NCBI GenBank assembly: GCA_003439945.1
Contig: QVRM01002377.1
Span: 1,376,001-1,440,000, forward strand
Source: Dermanyssus gallinae
Lineage: Eukaryota; Arthropoda; Arachnida; Mesostigmata; Dermanyssidae
Direction: 5' to 3'
DNA: 64,000 nucleotides
In this document: positions 56,595-64,000 of the stretch, one piece after another
Numbering within the stretch: position 1 is the stretch's first letter
How the letters are laid out: every line of letters starts with the position of its first letter
The notes under the pieces: model-generated
What the model saw: the letters and a program-made list of their open reading frames with translations, nothing else
Database searches by the model: none
What the model was told of the DNA's origin: nothing
Program-made: the position numbers and the translations under genes

Positions 56595-57656
56595 TTATTC
56601 ATGAATATCTATTTTGTCCCCTTCAAAGTAATCCCCATGAGATATTATACACTTGTGCCAACGGTTTTTCCATTCTTCGAAGCACTTCAAAAAACCATTT
56701 TTTTTTATCTTGTTCAGCTCCTCCTTCGATGCCGTCTTTATCTCGTCAAGCGTAGCGTAATGTCGTCCTTTCATGGGCCTCTTCAGTTTAGGGAACAAGA
56801 AAAAGTCACAGGGGGCCAGATCTGGGGAATACGGTGGCTGCGGCATCATTAGTGTGTTGTTTTTGGCCAAAAATTCGCGCACAAGCAACGATGTGTGAGC
56901 AGGGGCGTTATCGTGGTGCAAAAGCCAATTTTTGTTCTTCCACAAATCCGGGCGTTTCTGGCGGATTGCTTCGCGCAAATTGCGCATAACTTGCAGGTAA
57001 TATTCCTTATTGACCGTTCTACCCTGTGGCAAGAACTCATGATGCACCACGCCCCTGCAATCGGAGAAAACTGTCAGCAAAACTTTCACATTCGACCGAA
57101 CTTGGCGCGCTTTTTTCGGTCTTGGTTCGTGCGGCAGCTTCCATTGAGATGATTGAGCTTTGGTTTCCACGTCATAACCATAAACCCACGATTCGTCACC
57201 AGTTATGACCCTCTGGAGCAAATTTGGGTCGTCGCGGACAGAGTCCAACATCTCATTAGCAATGTTCATGCGATGCTGTTTTTGGTCGCAATTGAGCAAT
57301 TTTGGTACGAATTTCGCGGCGACCCGTCTCATGCCCAAATCATTGATGAAAATCGAATGGCACGAGCCAATCGATATGTTTAGGTCCTCAGCAACTTCTC
57401 TAACGGTGACTCGACGATTGGCCAACACCATTTTCTCCACTTCATTAATTTTTTCGTCTGTTGTTGAAGTGCTCGGGCGTCCGGCACGCTCTTCGTCGTT
57501 CACATCTTCTCGGCCTTCTGAGAACATTTTGTACCACCGATAAACGTTGCTTCGGTTCAAGGTAGCTTCTCCGTATGCCACAGTCAACATTCGGAATGCA
57601 TCCGCGCACTTAATTTCGTTTTTCACACAAAATTTGATACAGGTTCTTTGACCCAT
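56595..57656 (-). CDS. Mariner transposase, DD34D
   Basis: Cut-and-paste transposase acting in the nucleus on the flanking inverted repeats. The uninterrupted frame gives 353 residues from the ATG at 57656. An in-frame ATG at 57701 would add 15 hydrophobic residues, but mariner proteins of about 345-355 residues and the N-terminal GQRTCIKFC start favour 57656. The N-terminal helix-turn-helix DNA-binding region (about 1-110) includes SNVYRWYKMF. Then come the linker FVPKLL and the catalytic Asps at 154 (ITGDESWVYGYD), 249 (HHDNAPAHT) and 284 (YSPDLAPCDFF), with 34 residues between the last two, as required for DD34D. It ends in DYFEGD...HE with TAA at 56595. All catalytic residues are present, so it may be active; I did not see its promoter. 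Confidence 0.95.
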   Translation of the reverse strand: MGQRTCIKFCVKNEIKCADAFRMLTVAYGEATLNRSNVYRWYKMFSEGREDVNDEERAGRPSTSTTDEKINEVEKMVLANRRVTVREVAEDLNISIGSCHSIFINDLGMRRVAAKFVPKLLNCDQKQHRMNIANEMLDSVRDDPNLLQRVITGDESWVYGYDVETKAQSSQWKLPHEPRPKKARQVRSNVKVLLTVFSDCRGVVHHEFLPQGRTVNKEYYLQVMRNLREAIRQKRPDLWKNKNWLLHHDNAPAHTSLLVREFLAKNNTLMMPQPPYSPDLAPCDFFLFPKLKRPMKGRHYATLDEIKTASKEELNKIKKNGFLKCFEEWKNRWHKCIISHGDYFEGDKIDIHE

Positions 57657-57829
57657 TTTTTTGAATAGGTAAAAATCGAAGACGATCCAAAACACGTGCA
57701 AGCAAAGCAGCTGTCAACAATTAAGTGAACATTCAAAATGGCCGAGCTTGTCGGCATAAGTGAGAGACATGAGTACCAACATAACGCCACAAAAAATCGA
57801 AATTCGAATATACGTAACCCGCGAAAATT

Positions 57830-57855
57830 CAAAAGTCGCGATACTTTTTGAACAC
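57830..57855 (-). repeat. Mariner terminal inverted repeat, right
   Basis: Reverse complement of the left repeat with one mismatch. Confidence 0.92.
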
Positions 57856-57861
57856 AGCTCG

Positions 57862-57863
57862 TA
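57862..57863 (+). repeat. Mariner TA target-site duplication, right
   Basis: TA abutting the right end of the element. Confidence 0.7.
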
Positions 57864-59590
57864 TGTCCATATCCTTCCGTTTGTCGCCGACACGGTCTTT
57901 TCCGACGATTACAAAGTAAGGATCACACTGACGGGTAATAAGTAATTTTAACGTTGTTGACAACGAAACCAAGTTCGATTGCTGCGAGTCTCTGTAAAAG
58001 GTTATTGAAAACAGCCAGCGAAGGTTTCAAGACAGTGCTACCACGATGGACTTGTCACCTGTTCTCGACTCAACGGATCTCAACGAGGCTTTCCAGTCAT
58101 ACAATAGTAAGCTCCGGCTCCTGTATACCAATTGCTGATCCGTTGCGACAGCGAGGAATTCGAAATAAATAAACCGCTTACGCTGGTTCAATATTATTTT
58201 GGTTAATTGGAGAGATATTGTCGACCGAGCTTGCCGTCAATAAATTAACACACGGACCGCACATAACAAAGAGGCGTTTCAGAGATTGCAGGTGTTGTAC
58301 AAGGTAAAGCTAAAAGTGGTAGAGATACCTACCATAAAAGAGCAATTTGCTGCTGTACGTGACCGCCCTGCCAATCTCTGGCGTTTCCTCCATAAAATCT
58401 GGAGCGGTGCCAAGTTGACTACTAGTCGACAACAGAGACCTGGAGGAGGTCCAGGAGATAGTGGACTAAATGAATTCTTCTCAGCCATTAATACAAAAAC
58501 TACATCCATGCTGCTTCCGCAAGAGTCGATTGACAGTTTTCTTTCCAAATTATGGAGCTCCGAGCCCAGCACTTTTTTATTTACTGCTATTACAGGTCAG
58601 GAACTGCGAATTGTTCCTAAAGACGTAAAGACAGACTCACTCGATAGCGGTGAAAGCATGTCTGGTAAATTCCACTCTAAGTTCATTGACATTTTAGCGG
58701 CTATTCTAGTTGCTCTACTCAATGTTGCAGTTAAAACAAACGTGTTTCCAGATCGTCTCAAGACCTCTGCAGCGACTCCGCTATATAAGGGCAGAGGTAT
58801 AAGGGATCAACCTGGTAACTATTGCTCGATACCCGTTTTTCGTCTCAAAGTAGCCAAAGGGTTCGACTGTCTCGACCACTCTATATTTCTTAATGTGCTT
58901 TAAGAACTGAGCGCACTAGAAGTGACATCTTGATTTTAATTTTAACGGGAATTGTTTTCACTGGCACACGGGTCGCATCTATAACCTTTCATCTTCATCA
59001 CCTATATACATTTCGCCTTGCGAGGCATAAAGAGATACGCCCCGATTGCCGCCAATCGTCTATGCAAGCGACGCCACTCTTTTGTTCTCTGTCTTACCCT
59101 CCCAATTATTCAATAAGACGCGTAATCTTCAGCACGTTCAAACCTGCATTAAAATAGCCATATCTTTATTTCATAAATTTGATATTGTCGTTAACTCGAC
59201 TAAAACGACACCCGTTGTTTACCACACCCTATAACATAAATCGAAACAGAAATTCAAAATTGTTGGGTTCTCCTCGTCGCGCAGATGTGACTCCGTTGTC
59301 CACTAAGCTCGGGCTTCTCAAACTTGATCAGCTGACACGTTTTAAGTTAGCGGTGCTAGCTTATAAGGTGCACAACCACGTAATTCCTTCATAATATGCC
59401 TGTGACTTCGCCCTAAAACCAGTATGGTCGCAGCGCTACAGGAACCAACTAAGGGTGCTAGTATTCAGACTCACCCTCCTTCGGCACTCTCTGGCCTACA
59501 TGCTGCCCGCCATTTGAAACGAGCGCTCTGAAATGCAGTCCGGGTTGCTTTTAAACGGCATCTTCTCTTGCAGTTAAACAATTAGGAAAT
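57864..59590 (+). pseudogene. CR1-type LINE ORF2 (family D), decayed
   Basis: Begins just past the mariner with an endonuclease-end pattern VFSDDYKVRIT (from FSDH). Then DLSPVLDSTDLNEAF, a main frame at 58286-58903 with the RT-lead region: NEFFSAINTKT, VALLNVAVKTNVFPDRLK, ATPLYKGRGIRDQPGNYCSI and KVAKGFDCL, corresponding to the FP-x2-WK...PLYKKG...NYRPIS blocks of CR1-type RTs. After a deletion, YASDATLLFS (about 59066) stands for YADDTTL. The tail LGLLKLDQLTRFKLAVLAYK and a basic end follow (59300-59500). In-frame stops occur throughout. The mariner lies at its 5' edge, suggesting it inserted into this or adjacent LINE sequence. Confidence 0.7.
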
Positions 59591-59599
59591 ATGTAACTC

Positions 59600-61570
59600 G
59601 TAGTGAAGTGTCTTAAACTTATATTATTATATAGGTCTGGAACTTGTATTAGGTTAGGTTATACTCAACTTTTTTGCTTTATTGCCCACTGTTCACTCAC
59701 TACACTCTGTTGATTTGTACATATACTCGTACTTGTGTATATTTTGAAGGAAAGCTGTTAGATTTCCGATTTGCTGGACACGTCAATAAAACCTGATTCA
59801 CTGAGTATGCTTAAGATAGTTAAGGGGCTGCTGTATAGTCTCATTGCTACTGTTCGATAAATCCCTACGTCCACCTTACTTATTTTCGTACTCTAATTCA
59901 GCACACAAATGTCAAAGACGCACGTTTTTCTTATATTCTCGTTGCACGTATTCAATAGCGTAGAAACCCTCTTTAAAAAGAAAAACCTCACCTCGTCAAC
60001 GCGATTTGTCCACTCTCCGCTTATTCCGCATTACTGGAATACCATATGTGACAATAGGTGCTATCTGTACCTCAAAAAGAGCAACTGGTACATAAACCAA
60101 AAGCATATGTGAGCATTTTTCCCGGCACTCTTGTTTCTGCCGGCTCTTCAAATACCGTATCGCTTTGTGCTACGTTAAACGCTGCCTTGTAAGCCACAAA
60201 TACAGCATTTAGGCAACCCTTGCCTGGGCCTGAGCAGCGTATTCCAGATTGCTCTGAGCAACTTCCCAATCACTGCTTCCGCCCCCCCCCCCCCCCCCCC
60301 CGCTCTTCTCCAAAAAGAATATCTTGCACGAGCAGCATTTTATTACTATTCCCCTCCAATTCGTTAGTTCCGCTTCTACTTCATTTGCTTTAGGAGTAAT
60401 GGTCGCTTATGGTCGCTTCTCTTCGAGACTGTCAACAGAATTGTTTTCAGGAATTTCCCCAGTGTGTGAACACTGATTGTATAAGGCTTGCTTTCATAGT
60501 GCAAGGGCCAGGGTATCTTCTACGTGTTTATTCGGTATGAAGTCTTTTCTGGGTCCTTTTCATGTATGTGGGCATTCGTCTGGTCTAGTCGTGAGGTTTC
60601 TTCTGCGGCTGTACACTTTCTCAGGCTACTACAGCGCTCTTCCGCACTACGCCTATCAGCGGTTAAACGAAACGCTGCTGGCCGGTATTTATCGACGTAT
60701 CATCTCATCGCCGACCATAGTTTTGGCAGGAAGACACGTCTCTCGGCGCGTTTTCACATGCTGTGTATGTATATCTAACCCAAGCCTGACTTTAGCAGCG
60801 ACGAAAGCTTTCAGCCTCATTAACGGTCACTCCTCACATTCTGCTAGAGAAGCGCCATTCGTGTGCTGTTGCTGTGCAATATTATTCGTTCTGTTAAAAT
60901 GTGTAGTCGCAAACATGGTGCGATTGTAGACCTTATGCTGCTATCGAGATCATTCAATTGCCGTCTAGCCCCAAATCAATTATATCACAGATTGTGTGGA
61001 AGTAAAATGTGTCAAGCAAAATGTTTGTTAAAATAACTCAAGGACTGACTTAATGTCATGAATTACTGGATACAGTCTCGCACAGAATACATTAAAGCAT
61101 CGCTAGATTTACTCGCTGTGCTGGCTAAAGCAGTGAAGCCCGCAATCAAAGAAGCGATAGTGTAACTAGGCTTAGCTTAAATTGGATAGAAGTATATATA
61201 GTATAAAGTCCACTTGGTAATGCAGGAGAGAATGCCGCGTCTGAAGAGCGATACGAGAAAGCACCAACATCCCAGGAACGACCCACGTTGGTAATTGGCA
61301 TGAAGGTGCAGCACTATTTATTAGAGATATTATCTCATTCGCCTTAATATTTATTATGATTGTTAGACGATACGCCAATCACAGCAGTGGCAAGTAAGAG
61401 AGAAAGCGAGGAAGCGAAGAAGAGGAAGAGAGTGTTACAGGATAGGGATCACATGTTGCCACGTCGACAGAAGCTGAATTAATGGGTCTCGCGATGGTTG
61501 AAGAAAGATCGACTGGCAGCGACTCCCTAAGGTAGCTAGTGAAATCAGACATCCTCAGAGAAAGTAGCGC
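59600..61570. other. No supported gene; one 150-codon frame
   Basis: A plus-strand frame at 60477-60929 has no recognisable motif. It is rich in Ser, Leu, Cys and hydrophobic stretches, which is common in noncoding sequence of this composition. A 20-base C run lies at 60282-60301. Confidence 0.4.
60282..60301 (+). repeat. Poly-C run (20 nt)
   Basis: Twenty consecutive C. Confidence 0.9.
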
Positions 61571-61571
61571 A

Positions 61572-61572
61572 C

Positions 61573-61603
<31 letters not shown>
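61572..61603. repeat. (TA)n microsatellite with one TG step
   Basis: About 15 TA units. Confidence 0.93.
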
Positions 61604-61977
61604 AAAGAAAGAACGGGAGATACCGAAAGCCGGGACCAGCGAGACAGAACAAAAAGGGAAACACTCATGGGAGGCTACTAGACGCAGTGCTCGGAACCAA
61701 AGGTAAGGTTGTATCACTCTTTTTGTTGCTGGAATGGCCGTTAATCATTACGTTTCATAGAAGCGGGTGGAGCTCGGGTTGTGTACCGGGGGTACGGGTA
61801 GGGAGGGGGAGAGGGGATACGAAGAGGAAGGTGCAAGAGGATTGTCGAGGACGCCGCGGCGGCGGATATGACAACTTGTCCGAGCGGGCACCGTTACGGA
61901 CAAGACTGATAGATAGATATAACATGACAGGGTGTGGCAAGAAGTCGACCGGTCCTGCTCCGTTCGCTGGTGCCGCT

Positions 61978-62110
61978 GGGGCTGTTGTTGTTCATTGTTG
62001 CTGTCATTGTTGTTGTTGATGTTGCTGCTGCTGCTGCTGCCGTTGTCATCGTTGTTGCTGTTGTTGTTGGTGGTGGCGGTGATATTTGCTGCTGTTGTTG
62101 TCTCTGCTGT
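61978..62110 (+). repeat. Compound triplet repeat (GTT/GCT)n
   Basis: TTG/GTT and CTG triplets run for about 130 bp, read as poly-Leu/Val on plus and poly-Thr/Gln on minus. Apparent hydrophobic frames across it (up to 144 codons) are likely artefacts. Confidence 0.85.
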
Positions 62111-63366
62111 GTGTATGTCGTCGTTGTTCTCAACGACATTTTCTTGTTATTGGTTGGCAGCTTTTGGCGTTAGGTTAGGTTGTAAGGCATTGTTCGCTGT
62201 CAAAGCATATGATAACGAGCAGAACTGGTGTAACGTCGTGCCGCGTGTTGCGTGTTGCATTCTTGCTGTGTTGTTGAATTACCGTATACGTAATCACCGT
62301 CTAAAAGTCCAAGGCTAGTATCAGTGTAAAGAAAACATATACTCAATCCGGAATCACATTTTAAACGTGGCCTTCCCCCCCCAAAAGACAACGCACGTTC
62401 ATTACATTTTCTTCACGCCTGGATTCGTCTTCAAGTTCGATGTTCGCAATGCTTTTAATTTGGTTTAGCCATCTTTTCTGAGCCCCCTTATAGTACCAGC
62501 TATTTTCTTCTCAGGTTTTTATCTTGGCTGCAGGGCTAGTTACAAAACTTAAGATTAGGTTAGAAAGGGAGTTGCTGCAATCCGCCGATTGAATTTGTTC
62601 ACGTACAATTTGATAGACGGAGCAAAGAGTGGGATGAAGCTGTATCTGGGTGAATAACCCATATATGTTTTTTTCTGTAGTCGAAGAATTGTCCTGGCAC
62701 TTTGCCATTGGGCCTTGCCTGCCAACTCTCTTTTAAAGCCTAACGACGAGAATCGGGCACTTGTTACCATACGTAACCTAAGCACACAATCAAGGTCTCC
62801 GAAAGCGAGCCGGGACGAACTCTCTGAATACACTCATAATCATGAGAACTGATAAACTAGCCAAGATTTCGTTTACCTTTTACCCTGACAAATGTTGACG
62901 TCCAAATAGAACAATGATACTGCCCCGTTTGTTGCGAATTTTACAGAATCACTTGCAAATTCGACTTCAACTTATTTTACTTTTTTTTCAGATTTGATTT
63001 CCGATGGGTCCTGTATATTCTACCTTTTGAAAAATTTGCGAAATTCTGTGTTTGATGCAAAACTTGGTGCAGGCTTATTGTATGTTTCTATTATTGTGAA
63101 AGCCTGCTAAAATTTACCTACCTCTATTTGTTAGAAGCAATCTTATTGGTCTTTGCTCACAGAGAAATATAGCCTGCCACCACTATAAAAGCTTTGCAAC
63201 AACAACAACATTAGCATAAAACCAACAACAGCGACAAGTTACAAGATGACCACTGTTTTAGGGCAGATGAACCGCGCACTGCTCAAATGCTTAGATGCCG
63301 AGCGTAATTCAGAACTGGATAGATAGCAAATTATCTGTTTAATTAACGTCTGTGCACGAGTGAGTG
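62111..63366. other. No gene seen
   Basis: Poly-T and poly-C runs only, including an (AAC)n-like stretch at 63199-63211. Confidence 0.45.
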
Positions 63367-63367
63367 T

Positions 63368-63655
63368 ATGAATCGCGAGTTTGCAAGTGTGCGGACTGCT
63401 AGCAATCACAATCAACGCCGCCTCGCCGCCTACGCTACCAATAAAGTCAATTTGTCAACGTCAAACGAAGAGAACGAAACAGAACCAAAAAAAAAGAAAC
63501 AAGAAAGAACGCCATCTACGACCAGTTCTAGCTGGGACGGAAAGAGAAAGGATGGTGAGCGCTTTGTAAATAAATGTCCGACGTCTGGCGGCAATGTGTT
63601 CGAGGCCACACAAACACACACACACACACACACAACTAGCACAGGCCGAGACTAA
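63368..63655 (+). other. Open low-complexity frame, function unknown
   Basis: 95 codons, charged and Thr/Ser-rich (EPKKKKQERTPS), ending in a Thr-His run coded by the (AC)n tract. It could be chance or the edge of an exon beyond the window. No domain recognised. Confidence 0.2.
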
Positions 63656-63671
63656 GAGAGAGAGAGAGATA
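63606..63671. repeat. (AC)n followed by (AG)n microsatellite
   Basis: About 13 AC units (63607-63633) and an (AG)n stretch at about 63655-63669. Confidence 0.9.
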
Positions 63672-64000
63672 GAAAAATTGCGTAAGGAGAGATCGGTTGG
63701 GAGAGAAGCGCTACTGCCCGCCACGATTTCATCTGTTTCAGAGGTCTGCCTTGTCGAGCACGTCACTTTTAGCCAGAGGCCGCCGCCGCCGCTTCAGCCC
63801 ATGTCATTGCTTCTAAAAAGTAATCACCTAGCTTTTTCCACCTCTCCCTCGCACTTGTCCGTAATCATTTCCTATCAACAGAAACACGACGTTTTCCCTC
63901 TTCCATCTTTCTGTTCAATTTTGTTCTGTATCCGCCGCTTTAAACATCTGCTGCTCGTTCGTTTTAGCACATGGCAGGCGGGCAGGCAAGCAGACGGCCG
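63672..64000. other. Pyrimidine- and GC-rich end, no gene seen
   Basis: CCG triplets at 63780-63792 and a GGCAGGCGGGCAGGC stretch at the very end. I see no frame or motif I can support. Confidence 0.4.

Larger units (their letters stand above)
56543..57861 (-). mobile_element. Mariner transposon, apparently complete
   Basis: About 1.32 kb, the usual mariner length, bounded by terminal inverted repeats and TA. It has one uninterrupted transposase gene on the minus strand. The outermost 4-6 bases of the two ends differ by a 2-base indel. It is the youngest-looking autonomous element here. Confidence 0.93.

Noticed and set aside
56895..57543. Plus-strand frames inside the mariner
   Set aside because: Antisense shadows of the transposase gene.
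60477..60929. 150-codon secreted or membrane protein
   Set aside because: No signal peptide at the start, no domain, and composition typical of noncoding sequence here.
61894..62318. Long hydrophobic and Thr/Gln-rich frames, membrane-protein-like
   Set aside because: Compositional artefact of (GTT/GCT)n triplets. There is no support beyond openness.

Overview
This window looks like repeat-rich, gene-poor nuclear DNA from an animal, most likely an arthropod. The evidence is the density of decayed non-LTR retrotransposons (LINEs), an insect-type mariner transposon, at least fourteen (TA)n microsatellites, frequent AATAAA signals and the absence of any operon-like gene packing. R1-like elements are mainly an arthropod group. 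One LINE family carries a C-terminal C-x-C-x2-C...C-x2-YH-x3-C zinc motif that reminds me of tick (chelicerate) elements. That narrower placement is inference from memory. I found no host protein-coding gene that I can support. The only intact reading frame with a clear function is the mariner transposase.

Four LINE families recur. Family A has an ORF1 with a PHD-like zinc finger and an SGNH/esterase-like domain, and an ORF2 with an APE endonuclease, a YADD reverse transcriptase (RT) and the CxCxxC...YH...C tail. It lies at 1-110, 5280-5830, 7900-8719, 14801-18905, 31480-31654 with 34332-35260, 31655-34323, 35335-35500, 36905-38725, 47850-48950 and 52905-53340. A stand-alone esterase-type ORF1 at 51000-52400 may also belong here. 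Family B is R1-like: gag zinc knuckles, APE, RT and a C-terminal CCHC. It lies at 130-1790, 5834-7494, 9250-9795, 11040-11640, 25580-30400, 42700-43100, 49090-49390 and 53925-55570. Family C has an RT with an LDD-type core (Y/L-L-D-D), preceded by a C2H2 finger and, in one copy, by a gag-like ORF1 joined through an overlapping TAATG. It lies at 2013-4866, 9080-9250 with 9796-10620, and 45235-45545. Family D is a CR1-type copy at 57864-59590.

Layout: the left end (1-7713) holds a recent, nearly identical direct duplication of about 2 kb (1-2012 and 5705-7713) flanking a family C element and a tRNA-like sequence. 7.7-11.6 kb is a mosaic of families A, B and C. 11.6-14.8 kb has triplet repeats but no gene. 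14.8-18.9 kb is the most complete family A element. 18.9-25.5 kb is almost empty apart from microsatellites and a hairpin. 25.6-30.4 kb is a decayed but nearly full-length R1-like element. 31.5-35.3 kb is a clear nested insertion: a younger, GC-rich family A copy inside an older family A copy, with an 8-bp target-site duplication. 36.8-38.7 kb is another family A copy. 38.7-49 kb is sparse. 49-53 kb holds LINE fragments, followed by a perfect 40/10/40-nt palindrome at 53677-53766. 53.9-55.6 kb is R1-like, 56.5-57.9 kb is the intact mariner, and 57.9-59.6 kb is the CR1-type element. The remainder holds simple repeats only.

The elements do not form a pathway. They are layers of insertion, and their order can be read from nesting and decay. 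Most interesting are the perfect palindrome, the unusual two-ORF architecture of family C, a 3'-UTR motif shared by R1-like copies, and tRNA-like sequences lying immediately upstream of three LINE bodies.
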